Shown here one piece after another: positions 9,384 to 17,421 of a DNA stretch of 64,000 bases. Below the pieces are notes generated by a model. That model saw nothing but the letters and a program-made list of their open reading frames with translations, made no database searches and was not told where the DNA came from. Each line of letters opens with the position of its first letter. Positions within the stretch are counted from its first letter, which is position 1. The position numbers were made by a program, and so were the translations under genes. This DNA is from Evansella cellulosilytica DSM 2522 (lineage in GTDB: Bacteria > Bacillota > Bacilli > Bacillales > Salisediminibacteriaceae). The stretch covers positions 1,550,001 to 1,614,000 of the forward strand of contig NC_014829.1 in NCBI RefSeq assembly GCF_000177235.2, written 5' to 3'.

Positions 9384-9511
9384 CGTTGATTGGAGCTGAA
9401 GGTACGAGACGCCTGCGGGAAAAGCAACAGCTGAAGATCCCGCAGGGTGGGTTTCCCGAGGAAGCTGAAGCGTTGCCCGCGGCAAGCGAGTATCCTTAAG
9501 AGGAAATCAAC
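9384..9511 (+). repeat. dispersed GTTGATT-family repeat, copy 3 (short form), inside the full IS element
   Basis: A 128-bp form running from GTTGATTGGAGC to AAATCAAC, with CCTGCGGGAAAAGCAACAGC, GATCCCGCAGG and TTGCCCGCGGCAAGCGAG blocks. This short GC-richer form is the type widespread in Bacillaceae intergenic DNA. Together with the IS right end it accounts for the gene-free stretch 9348-9671. Confidence 0.8.
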
Positions 9512-9595
9512 ACAAATTTAAAGTAACTGATTTAAAAAACGATATAACTATTAATTCTGAAAGTGTTGGCTTTTTTATAAAAGTGAATTATGAAA

Positions 9596-9625
9596 TTGAT
9601 TCTATTATGTAAACAATGATATAAT
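9596..9625 (+). promoter_or_regulatory. possible hybrid typA promoter using the IS1182 right end
   Basis: TATAAT at 9620-9625 lies in the flank of the element. TTGATT at 9596-9601, inside the terminal repeat, is 18 bp upstream and would serve as the -35 box. If so, the insertion replaced the native -35 of typA. Confidence 0.45.
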
Positions 9626-9671
9626 AGTACAGTTGTGTGAAAATTGATTCATTAAGGAGAGACTAAATATA

Positions 9672-11510
9672 ATGAATATTCGTGAAGATATTAGAAATAT
9701 TGCAATTATTGCCCACGTTGATCATGGTAAAACAACGCTAGTCGATAAATTGCTGCACCAATCTGGAACGTTCCGAACAAATGAACAAGTAGAGGAAAGA
9801 GCAATGGATTCTAACGCCATTGAAAAAGAGCGTGGAATTACGATACTTGCGAAAAATACGGCAATTAATTATGAAGATAAACGAATTAACATTATGGATA
9901 CACCTGGACATGCTGACTTTGGTGGCGAAGTAGAGCGTATCATGAAGATGGTAGATGGCGTTCTACTTGTAGTAGATGCCTACGAAGGAACAATGCCACA
10001 AACTCGTTTTGTATTAAAAAAAGCATTAGAGCAAAAGCTTACGCCGATAGTTGTTGTAAATAAAATAGATAGAGACTTTGCAAGACCTGAAGAAGTAGTA
10101 GATGAAGTTATTGACTTATTCATTGATCTAGGTGCGGATGAGGATCAGCTAGATTTCCCTGTAGTTTATGCCTCAGCTATTAACGGGACTGCAAGTCTAA
10201 ATCATGAAAAGCAAGATGACGATATGAGCTGTCTATTTGATTCAATAATCGAACATATACCTGCCCCAGTGAACAATCAAGATGAACCTTTACAGTTCCA
10301 AGTTGCACTTTTAGATTATAATGACTATTTAGGTCGTATCGGTATTGGTCGTGTGTTTCGTGGCACGATGAAAGTAGGGCAGCAAGTAGCATTAATGAAA
10401 GTTGATGGATCTGTAAAACAGTTCAGAGTAACGAAACTCTTTGGTTTTCTTGGCTTAAAACGTATTGAAATAGAAGAAGCGAAAGCAGGGGACTTAATTG
10501 CAGTATCAGGTATGGAAGAGATCAACGTAGGGGAAACAGTTTGTCCAGTTGATGCACAAGACCCATTACCTATTTTACGAATTGATGAGCCGACTCTTCA
10601 AATGACATTCTCTGTTAATAATAGTCCTTTTGCTGGTCGCGAAGGAAAATATTTAACGAGTCGTAAAATTGAAGAAAGACTACGTGCACAGTTAGAAACT
10701 GATGTTAGTTTACGTGTTGAAAACACAGAGTCACCAGATGTTTGGATCGTTTCAGGACGTGGAGAATTACATTTGTCCATTTTAATTGAAAACATGAGAC
10801 GTGAAGGATATGAGCTACAAGTGTCTAAACCAGAGGTTATTGTTCGTGAAATAGATGGCGTTCGCTGTGAGCCAGTTGAACGCGTACAAATTGACGTTCC
10901 AGAGGAGTATACTGGCGCTGTTATGGAATCGTTAGGTGCTAGAAAAGGTGACATGCAAAACATGACGAACAACGGTAGCGGACAAGTACGTTTAGAATTT
11001 ATGGTTCCTGCACGTGGTTTAATTGGTTACTCAACTGAATTTTTAACTCAAACACGAGGGTACGGCATTATTAATCACACTTTTGATAGCTACCAGCCGA
11101 TGGTTGAAGGGCAAGTAGGTGGACGTAGAGCTGGTGTGATGGTTTCTATGGAAGCAGGGAAGGCAAGTCAGTATGGAATTATGCAAGTAGAAGATAGAGG
11201 ACAAATTTTTGTAGAGACTGGAACGGAAATTTATGCAGGTATGATTGTCGGAGAGCATTCTCGTGAAAATGACATAACCGTCAATGTTACGAAGTTAAAG
11301 CAAATGACTAACATGCGTTCAGCAACGAAGGATCAAACAGTTACGATGAAGAAACCAAGAATTATGACATTAGAAGAGGCGCTTGAGTACTTAAATGATG
11401 ATGAGCTTTGTGAAGTTACTCCTGAATCTATTCGATTACGCAAAAAAATTCTTGATAAAAATGAAAGAGAAAGAATCGCTAAGAAGAAGAAATACGCAAA
11501 CCAAGTTTAA
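9672..11510 (+). CDS. typA: ribosome-associated GTPase TypA/BipA
   Basis: Translational GTPase of 612 residues that acts on the ribosome in 50S assembly and stress adaptation. G1 is AHVDHGKT (14-21), G3 is DTPGH and G4 is NKID. The EF-G-like domains and the TypA C-terminal domain follow ([30 protein letters not shown]). Length matches the family. The start follows AAGGAGAG. An intact IS1182 copy ends only 69 bp upstream. The gene is followed by a strong hairpin and the hairpin array. Confidence 0.96.
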   Translation: MNIREDIRNIAIIAHVDHGKTTLVDKLLHQSGTFRTNEQVEERAMDSNAIEKERGITILAKNTAINYEDKRINIMDTPGHADFGGEVERIMKMVDGVLLVVDAYEGTMPQTRFVLKKALEQKLTPIVVVNKIDRDFARPEEVVDEVIDLFIDLGADEDQLDFPVVYASAINGTASLNHEKQDDDMSCLFDSIIEHIPAPVNNQDEPLQFQVALLDYNDYLGRIGIGRVFRGTMKVGQQVALMKVDGSVKQFRVTKLFGFLGLKRIEIEEAKAGDLIAVSGMEEINVGETVCPVDAQDPLPILRIDEPTLQMTFSVNNSPFAGREGKYLTSRKIEERLRAQLETDVSLRVENTESPDVWIVSGRGELHLSILIENMRREGYELQVSKPEVIVREIDGVRCEPVERVQIDVPEEYTGAVMESLGARKGDMQNMTNNGSGQVRLEFMVPARGLIGYSTEFLTQTRGYGIINHTFDSYQPMVEGQVGGRRAGVMVSMEAGKASQYGIMQVEDRGQIFVETGTEIYAGMIVGEHSRENDITVNVTKLKQMTNMRSATKDQTVTMKKPRIMTLEEALEYLNDDELCEVTPESIRLRKKILDKNERERIAKKKKYANQV

Positions 11511-11540
11511 ATGTAAAAAAGAGATTGTTGTAAGCCACTA

Positions 11541-11586
11541 AAGGGTGAATCAAAAGGTAAAAATTAACCTTTTGATTCACCCTTTT
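11541..11586 (+). terminator. typA terminator, GGGTGAATCAAAAGGT palindrome
   Basis: An 18-bp stem (11541-11558 / 11567-11584) followed by a T run. It belongs to the TGAnTCAAAAGG palindrome type that recurs at 21.2, 24.7, 26.5 and 27.95 kb and at the IS110 target. Confidence 0.85.
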
Positions 11587-11619
11587 TCTTATATAAAAAG
11601 ATAAGAAAGATAAATTTGA

Positions 11620-12199
11620 CAGTGGAATTTTATCGCCGTGCGTACTAGTGAGAAGAGCACTCACTAGTACTTTAAGAACAACGGCGAAATTCCACTGCTT
11701 CTAAGAAAAAACTAAAATGAGCTTCAGGCTCGTTTTTAGTTTTTTTAAAGATAATGTATAAATATATGGCAGTGGAATTTTATCGCCGTGCGTACTAGTG
11801 AGAAGAGCACTCACTAGTACTTTAAGAACAACGGCGAAATTCCACTGCTTCTAAGAAAAAACTAAAAACGAGCTTCAGGCTCGTTTTTAGTTTTTTAAAA
11901 GATAATGTATAAATATATGGCAGTGGAATTTTATCGCCGTGCGTACTAGTGAGAAGAACACTCACTAGTACTTTAAGAACAACGGCGAAATTCCACTGCT
12001 TCTAAGAAAAAACTAAAAACGAGCTTCAGGCTCGTTTTTAGTTTTTTAAAAGATAATGTATAAATATATGGCAGTGGAATTTTATCGCCGTGCGTACTAG
12101 TGAGAAGAACACTCACTAGTACTTTAAGAACAACGGCGAAATTCCACTGCTTCTAAGAAAAAACTAAAAACGAGCTTCAGGCTCGTTTTTAGTTTTTTC
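11620..12199. repeat. tandem array of four 150-151 bp double-hairpin units
   Basis: Units begin at 11620, 11770, 11921 and 12072 with CAGTGGAATTTTATCGCC. Each carries a long interrupted stem: CAGTGGAATTT pairs with AAATTCCACTG, CGCCGT with ACGGCG, and TACTAGTGAG with CTCACTAGTA around AAGAGCA. A second terminator-like stem (ACTAAAAACGAGC / GCTCGTTTTTAGT) follows. The copies are nearly identical; the first has ATGAGC for ACGAGC, and the third and fourth have AAGAACA. The array fills the gap between convergent genes, and the last terminator ends inside the stop region of the minus-strand gene. Confidence 0.92.
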
Positions 12200-12442
12200 T
12201 TATTCATTTACTGATTTTTTTTTGGAAAGTGATATGAAAAAAAGTGTAACATTATATATCATAAATAGAACTAAACAAGTGACTAAGGATGCTGCCATAT
12301 ATCCTGCTGAGGAGAAAGCTGGTCTAAACCATTCGGTATTTTGACCAACGACCATACCAACGATAATAGAAATTGCAAAAATACTAAATACAATAGCATA
12401 TTCCGTCTTTTCTTCTTTGCTTAAATTAGTGAAAAATGACAT
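12200..12442 (-). CDS. small two-helix membrane protein of unknown function
   Basis: An 80-residue protein. Two hydrophobic helices (about 16-34 and 49-70) are joined by a short polar loop, with a basic C-terminus (SLSKKKSVNE). The start follows GAGAGGAGGC with good spacing, so it is likely expressed. I do not recognise a family. It stands alone, divergent from the YbjQ-like gene and convergent with typA across the hairpin array. Confidence 0.65.
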   Translation of the reverse strand: MSFFTNLSKEEKTEYAIVFSIFAISIIVGMVVGQNTEWFRPAFSSAGYMAASLVTCLVLFMIYNVTLFFISLSKKKSVNE

Positions 12443-12597
12443 CTTTAGCCTCCTCTCGCATTATTATATTCCTTATTATACCTTTTACAATAAACGTGAT
12501 GCAATTTATTCTGCAGACTTTTTTCTTATCAAAGTTGAAACTAAATGTAATCTAATGCGTAAATACTAATATAAAAAATAGAAGTGAGGCGACGATC

Positions 12598-12912
12598 ATG
12601 ATTATTGTGAATACAGAAAATATCGCAGGAATGGAAATTAAAAAGGCTTTAGGCATTGTATCTGGTAATACAGTGCAAGCAAAGCATATTGGAAAAGATA
12701 TTGTAGGAGGATTAAGAGGGTTAGTCGGGGGTAAAATGGTTGAGTATGAAGAAATGTTTCGTGAGTCGCGTGCAATTGCGGAAAAAGAGATGATTGCTCA
12801 AGCTGAAAAGCTAGGCGCTGACGCAATTGTAAACGTACGCTATTCTTCATCTTCCATTATGAGTGGCAGTTCAGAAGTGATGGTATATGGGACAGCAGTT
12901 ATTTTAGCATAG
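12598..12912 (+). CDS. YbjQ/UPF0145 family protein
   Basis: A 104-residue soluble protein of the YbjQ (UPF0145, heavy-metal-binding-domain-like) family. Typical elements are NTENIAGMEIKKALGIVSGNTVQAKHIGKDI and the C-terminal AEKLGADAIVNVRYSSSSIMSGSSEVMVYGTAVIL. These proteins form ring oligomers of uncertain function. The start follows GTGAGGCG. It is monocistronic, with its own terminator. Confidence 0.88.
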   Translation: MIIVNTENIAGMEIKKALGIVSGNTVQAKHIGKDIVGGLRGLVGGKMVEYEEMFRESRAIAEKEMIAQAEKLGADAIVNVRYSSSSIMSGSSEVMVYGTAVILA

Positions 12913-12930
12913 TCTAGTGTCTATAAACAT

Positions 12931-12967
12931 ACTCTAGAGGAATTTCGTTTCCTTTAGAGTTTTTTTA
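12931..12967 (+). terminator. intrinsic terminator after YbjQ-like gene
   Basis: Stem ACTCTAGAGGAA / TTCCTTTAGAGT followed by seven T. Confidence 0.85.
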
Positions 12968-13110
12968 TGGACTTATAAATATTTAGCTGTCAAAGTACTA
13001 CGATTCTGTCACCATTTAGTTTTAAGACATACCTATCCCTTCATATCTTTGAGAGAGTGTACTTTTATCATCACTTTTATAGTAAGGAAATTGAAATGGA
13101 GGGACAGCGT

Positions 13111-14007
13111 TTGTTTACTCGCATTGATAAACTTCAAATTGAATTACCTAAACCAAAAGCTCCAGATGCTGATGGAGCTGCAGCCGTACAGGAATTATTA
13201 GGTGGCAAATATGGTGAAATGTCAACGCTAAACAATTATATGTTTCAATCATTTAACTTTCGTAATAAAAGAAAATTAAAACCGTTTTATGATTTAGTTG
13301 CTAGTATTACTGCTGAAGAATTTGGTCATGTGGAGTTAGTTTCAAACACAATTAATTTAATGATACAAGGAACGACATTTCCAGGTGACCCAGATGTTAC
13401 TCCTATGCAAAATGCAAAAGATAAAAGAAACGCGCACCATTATATTGCAACAGCACAAACTGCGATACCAGCCGACTCAATGGGAAATGCATGGACAGGA
13501 GATAACGTATTTAATAGTGGTAACTTAGTTTTAGATTTATTGCATAATTTTTTCTTAGAATGCGGAGCAAGAACACATAAAATGCGCGTTTACGAGATGA
13601 CCGACAATCCAGTGGCTCGTGAGATGATAGGATATTTACTCGTTCGTGGTGGTGTCCATGTTGTGGCATATGCAAAAGCATTGGAAATAGCAACGGGTGC
13701 AGATGTTACGAAAATGGTACCAATACCAAATTTGGATAATAGTAAATTTGAAACAGCGAGGAAGTTTGAAGCAGAAGGTCAACACCGTAAGCTTTATACA
13801 TTTAGTGCAAGAGACTATCAAGATGTCTCAAAAATATGGAAAGGACAACATCCAAGTGATGGAGGTAAGCTAGAGGTTATTCAAGGAACACCGCAAGGAG
13901 GAACAATTCCAGATTTAGAAGAAATACCGGAAGAGTTTGCACCTGGAGTATCCTATGAGGATTTCCAAGAAATTGCTAGACGTCTACAACGACAAGCTGG
14001 TTTATAA
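13111..14007 (+). CDS. manganese catalase family protein
   Basis: Non-haem dimanganese catalase, 298 residues, converting hydrogen peroxide to water and oxygen in the cytoplasm (possibly spore-associated). Ligand motifs of the ferritin-like bundle are visible: GKYGEMSTLNNYMFQSF, ITAEEFGHVELV and LLHNFFLECGARTHKMRVYEM followed by GGVHVVAYAKAL. The TTG at 13111 is preferred because GGAGGGA lies just before it and family members begin MFT-like; an upstream ATG-type extension has no family match. The gene is flanked by terminators, so it is monocistronic. Confidence 0.85.
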   Translation: MFTRIDKLQIELPKPKAPDADGAAAVQELLGGKYGEMSTLNNYMFQSFNFRNKRKLKPFYDLVASITAEEFGHVELVSNTINLMIQGTTFPGDPDVTPMQNAKDKRNAHHYIATAQTAIPADSMGNAWTGDNVFNSGNLVLDLLHNFFLECGARTHKMRVYEMTDNPVAREMIGYLLVRGGVHVVAYAKALEIATGADVTKMVPIPNLDNSKFETARKFEAEGQHRKLYTFSARDYQDVSKIWKGQHPSDGGKLEVIQGTPQGGTIPDLEEIPEEFAPGVSYEDFQEIARRLQRQAGL

Positions 14008-14082
14008 TGCTAATGTAATATAATAGTGCCGATTTGGAATTTTTGAGATGCTAAGTATTACATTAATCAATTGGTGCTGGAG

Positions 14083-14123
14083 CGAGTGAATGGAGCGGAA
14101 GCAATTCACTCGTTTTTTTTTTT
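14083..14123 (+). terminator. intrinsic terminator after manganese catalase
   Basis: Stem CGAGTGAAT / ATTCACTCG and eleven T. Confidence 0.85.
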
Positions 14124-14303
14124 GTACTAGAAAACTACTACTATGAAAATCCCGATAAAACACTTCTCAGAGCACATAAGGGCGTGGAAAAGGTGAGGAA
14201 AGTACGGATATTTTTCCTCCAACATAATATAAAAAACCTACTGCAATATAAAGAAAAGTTTGCAATAATAGAATGAGAAAACATAATAAGGAAAGGGAAG
14301 TAA

Positions 14304-14747
14304 ATGAAAAAATTTTTAATCATATTAATTATCATTATTGGGGTTGGATATGGGGGCTACCGTTTATTATTATCCTATACGTCTGAAGAGCTAGTGAGTC
14401 AAATAGCAAATGAGATGTTAACTGATGAAGTTGTAGAGGAATGGCTGTCCGATCCGAGTGTGCGGCAATTATTAGAAGAATATAAGCTTCCTGCTTCAGA
14501 GCTCCCTGAGGCGAGTGAAGTAAATAACCTCCCATTTACAACGAAGGAGGAGGCCACGAAAGCGATCGTCAGTAAGTTTTCAGTAGAAGAAATAACTGAA
14601 ATTACGATGCAGGCAGCACGAGGTATGAGTGCAGATGAACAGGCGGAAATAGAAAGAAAGGTTTTAGAGAGAATGTCAGAAGAAGAGTTAGAAGCATTAA
14701 TGATTATTGGATTAGATCAGATTGCTAACGATATGCTAACTAATTAA
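14304..14747 (+). CDS. membrane-anchored acidic helical protein, unknown function
   Basis: A 147-residue protein. One N-terminal hydrophobic segment (about 3-24, FLIILIIIIGVGYGGYRLLL) is an uncleaved anchor or signal. A Glu-rich helical domain follows with repeated MLTDE, ERMSEEELEAL and IANDMLTN motifs. ANEMLTDE near the start and ANDMLTN at the end suggest a short internal repeat. The start follows AAAGGGAAG. I do not recognise a named family. Confidence 0.65.
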   Translation: MKKFLIILIIIIGVGYGGYRLLLSYTSEELVSQIANEMLTDEVVEEWLSDPSVRQLLEEYKLPASELPEASEVNNLPFTTKEEATKAIVSKFSVEEITEITMQAARGMSADEQAEIERKVLERMSEEELEALMIIGLDQIANDMLTN

Positions 14748-14780
14748 CTAATTAATAAGTAAGCTATGTTAAACATTGAT

Positions 14781-14918
14781 GTTGATTTTCGCTTTGAAGC
14801 TGCATCCGTCAAGACATCTCGGAGCGGATTCAAGAAGTAATGTTCAGTGCCTCTCTCCCTGCGGGATGTTCAGCTACCTATTCCCACAGGAGTCGCGAGC
14901 ATGTAAGTAAAAATTAAC
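14781..14918 (+). repeat. dispersed GTTGATT-family repeat, copy 4 (diverged)
   Basis: Runs from GTTGATTTTCGC to AAATTAAC. It keeps GAAGCTGCATCCGTC, CTCGGAGCGGATTCAAGAAG and CCTGCGGGATGTTCAGC, all recognisable from other copies, but is more decayed. Confidence 0.6.
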
Positions 14919-14940
14919 ACTAACCTTTAAAAGAGCTTAA

Positions 14941-14982
14941 AAAAAGGAACCAATCATTCGGCTATCGTTGATTGATTCCTTT
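14941..14982 (-). terminator. bidirectional terminator
   Basis: The arms AGGAACCAATCA and TGATTGATTCCT have A/T runs outside both arms. The hairpin overlaps the stop of the minus-strand gene at 14962. Confidence 0.7.
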
Positions 14983-15213
14983 TATTTTTTGAAGTACGTT
15001 CACTATACCTTTTTTTATGTAGCGAAAAAGCTTTATCATCTCGGTATAAACGTCCGTATCAAACTCTCCGTCATTTGTCCAGTTAGCTAATTTTTCCTCA
15101 TGCTTATCTCTTCTTCGCGCGTGGCGTAAAGTTCCATAATAATAAGCTTTAATTTCATTCCAATCTAACCAAAATTGATGCCAAATAATCATGAATGCTG
15201 CCTTTTTTGTCAT
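14962..15213 (-). CDS. small basic/aromatic protein, unknown function
   Basis: A protein of about 83 residues rich in Lys, Arg, Trp and Tyr (MIIWHQFWLDWNEIKAYYYG, LRHARRRDKHEEKLANW). It has no signal peptide or clear membrane helix. The ATG at 15213 or 15216 is preferred because AGAGGAG lies 5-8 bases upstream; the outermost GTG overlaps that site. It is a conserved-looking Bacillaceae-type hypothetical, but no family is recognised. Confidence 0.6.
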   Translation of the reverse strand: MTKKAAFMIIWHQFWLDWNEIKAYYYGTLRHARRRDKHEEKLANWTNDGEFDTDVYTEMIKLFRYIKKGIVNVLQKIKGINQR

Positions 15214-15333
15214 CATTATCACTCCTCTATAACAGATAGCTTATAGAAGAGTTTTATGATTCAAAACTATGATATAGAACTAAATTAATATTTTCACAGT
15301 TTTGGATTAGTTTAGTTGTAGGAATGATAGACT

Positions 15334-15726
15334 TTATACATTAAATGTTTGGTCTGATTTTTCGTCTAAGTATTTCTCAATGACTTCTTTTATTGCTAAT
15401 TCACTTATTGGTTTTTGAATAAAAGTATATGCACCTAATAGTTTGGATTTTTTTAGATGGGCTAGGCCACTTGTTGATGACGCCATAATGACTTTAATGG
15501 AAGGGTATCGTTGATGAATTTCTTTTAGTGCTGCAATGCCATCCATTTTCGGCATAATGATATCCATAAATACAAGGTGGGGCTGATTTACATGACAAAT
15601 TTCAATAGCCTCTTCACCATCACATGCTTCATAAATAGATGTAATTCCGTTTAATTTTAATGTATCTTTCAATTGTTCTCTCACTGTTGCAGAATCATCG
15701 CAAATTAATACTGAAATATTCTCCAC
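15334..15726 (-). CDS. stand-alone CheY-like response regulator
   Basis: A single receiver domain of 130 residues without an output domain. Acid pocket DD follows VLICDDS, the phospho-accepting Asp is in LVFMDIIMPKMDG, the Thr/Ser position is in VIMASSTS and the Lys in FIQKPIS. The GTG at 15726 follows AAAGGAG; the longer TTG frame overlaps that site. No cognate kinase is adjacent. A CheX-type phosphatase lies 1.1 kb away on the other strand and could act on it, which is inference. Confidence 0.85.
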   Translation of the reverse strand: MENISVLICDDSATVREQLKDTLKLNGITSIYEACDGEEAIEICHVNQPHLVFMDIIMPKMDGIAALKEIHQRYPSIKVIMASSTSGLAHLKKSKLLGAYTFIQKPISELAIKEVIEKYLDEKSDQTFNV

Positions 15727-16019
15727 ACTAAAGCTCCTTTCCAAAAATCTAAGTTAGTGTTGCATACCCCACTTTATTTTTAGATTGTAACCTTATTCTA
15801 TCATAAGAAAAGCTTTCTATTAGGTATAGTAAGCAATTGTCATCTGTTTTTAATAATATATTTTTTGACATAAAGTTACAAAAAAAGGGGTGATATTCAT
15901 TATAGATAAGGATAGAAATATAGGTCTTTTCAATCATAAAAGTCGTTTTTATATGAAAATCTTTAAAAAGGAAAACGGGTCTTTTATACTAGAGGTAGTT
16001 TTAAAGGGATGGTGGCGTG

Positions 16020-16700
16020 ATGAACCAAGAAATATCAGCAACATATGACAAAAAAATAAGCTGCCCATTATGTAATCATAAGTATACTTCAAAGAAACTT
16101 CGTTCTCGAGCGATTAGAGTTGAGAAAATAGAAAATGACAATTTTACTATATATAAAGAATCTCAAAATAATCCAACCTTATACGAGGTATATGTTTGCC
16201 CTGATTGTGGATTTGCTTTTACAGATCAATTCACTACTTCTTTTAGTGAATCAGAAGTTGAACTGTTTCGAAAGTCCGTAACGGCTCGCTGGGAAGGACT
16301 TGATTATGGAACGGAGAGGTCATATCAAGATGCGGTCAATACTTATAAGTTAGCATTACTATCAAGTAATATAACGAATCAGCCAGCAATTGTTATTGCC
16401 GGAATATGCTTAAGATTAAGCTGGGTACTTCGCTATAAAGAGGAACAGGAAGAAGAAAATAGGTTTTTAAAAAATGCAATACAAAAATATGAGTTATCAT
16501 ATGAAAATGGTGATTTTAAATCTACAAAAATGTCGGAAGTGAAGTTGCTATTTTTAATGGGTGCTATAAGTAGAAGGCTTGGTTTATTAGACAAGGCGGT
16601 TGTATATTTGTCTAAAATTATTGAGCATAAAGATCGTCATCTTGAGCCTACCATTGTGGAGAAAGCGAGAGAAGAGTGGTATGCAGCAAGAAAAAAGTAA
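16020..16700 (+). CDS. DUF2225 family protein
   Basis: A 226-residue soluble protein. It starts with a zinc-ribbon-like part (SCPLCNHKYTSKKLRSRAIR ... YVCPDCGFAFTD) holding two CxxC pairs. The C-terminal half is helical and TPR-like, with NTYKLALLSSNI, LRLSWVLRYKEEQEEENRFL and KLLFLMGAISRRLGLLDKAV. This matches DUF2225, common in Firmicutes and of unknown function. The ATG at 16020 directly follows a GTG at 16017, and either could be used. The CheX gene lies 110 bp downstream in the same direction. Confidence 0.85.
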   Translation: MNQEISATYDKKISCPLCNHKYTSKKLRSRAIRVEKIENDNFTIYKESQNNPTLYEVYVCPDCGFAFTDQFTTSFSESEVELFRKSVTARWEGLDYGTERSYQDAVNTYKLALLSSNITNQPAIVIAGICLRLSWVLRYKEEQEEENRFLKNAIQKYELSYENGDFKSTKMSEVKLLFLMGAISRRLGLLDKAVVYLSKIIEHKDRHLEPTIVEKAREEWYAARKK

Positions 16701-16810
16701 TATAAGACAAAAGTAATGATGAAAAAGTCTTACAATTTTCGAGTGATTACAATATAATAGAGTTATTAATGTCGAATCTTGGCGTTTGTTTTTTAAAAGG
16801 AGAGGTAACA

Positions 16811-17275
16811 ATGGATGTAAAACATATAAATGCAGTTTGTAGAGCAACAAAGTCAATACTATCTAGCCATTTTGGTGTAGATGTTACATTATTAAATCCG
16901 AAAGCACAGCAACAATCTGTGCCATCAAACGATGTTTCCGTCGTTTTAGGTGTTAATGGTGAACTTTCAGGCCAAATCATCTGTTCTATAACTGAAGATA
17001 CAGCAAAAAATATAGTAGGAGTTATGATGGGTGGTATGGTGATTGAAAAGTTAGATGAAATGGGATGGAGTGCCATTCAAGAGTTTGGGAATTGGGTTGC
17101 GGGCTCTACAGCTACTGAACTATCAAAGGAAAATTGCATCATTGATGTAACGCCACCAATGGTAAATGAGAAAGAATCGGTTTACCGTACAACAAAAATG
17201 TTTATTACTGTTCCACTAGACTCAAAATTAGGCCTTATTGATGTTCATATATCATTGTCTGATAAAGCGAGCTAA
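16811..17275 (+). CDS. CheX-type chemotaxis phosphatase-like protein
   Basis: A 154-residue CheC/CheX/FliY-superfamily protein. The catalytic ExxN signature is present in AIQEFGNWVAGSTAT (E and N three apart), and GGMVIEKLDEMG precedes it as in CheX. CheX removes phosphate from CheY-P. The start at 16811 follows AAAAGGAGAGG; a longer frame without an own site was set aside. It lies outside any chemotaxis operon, so its target may be the nearby orphan receiver at 15334. Confidence 0.82.
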   Translation: MDVKHINAVCRATKSILSSHFGVDVTLLNPKAQQQSVPSNDVSVVLGVNGELSGQIICSITEDTAKNIVGVMMGGMVIEKLDEMGWSAIQEFGNWVAGSTATELSKENCIIDVTPPMVNEKESVYRTTKMFITVPLDSKLGLIDVHISLSDKAS

Positions 17276-17421
17276 AAGCATATATATTTTTTTATTTTGG
17301 AGAAGCTATGGTGGAAATTACTAGCTTCTTTTTTTATTATGTAGATTAAGATTATTTGCTATTTTATGATATTCGATTATACTATAAAGCATTGCTACAC
17401 TTGAAAGGATGTGAATGGTTC

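Larger units (their letters stand above)
7857..9602 (+). mobile_element. full-length IS1182-family insertion sequence
   Basis: The perfect 17-bp terminal inverted repeats are GAATCAATTTCATAATT (7857-7873) and AATTATGAAATTGATTC (9586-9602). TATT on both sides (7853-7856, 9603-9606) looks like a target duplication. One transposase gene fills most of the 1746 bp. A short GGCCCTTATGGGCC hairpin near the left end may block incoming transcription. A dispersed GTTGATT-family repeat sits between the transposase and the right end. Confidence 0.88.

Noticed and set aside
7857-9602. Composite transposon formed by the two IS1182 copies
   Set aside because: They lie side by side (41 bp apart) with different target duplications, so they are two independent insertions with no cargo gene between.
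11620-12199. Possible CRISPR array
   Set aside because: Repeat units are 150 bp, contiguous and palindromic, with no unique spacers and no cas genes; it is a tandem hairpin array.
15749-15937. Open frame of 62 codons upstream of the CheY-like gene
   Set aside because: No ribosome site and AT-driven composition; it overlaps the intergenic promoter region.
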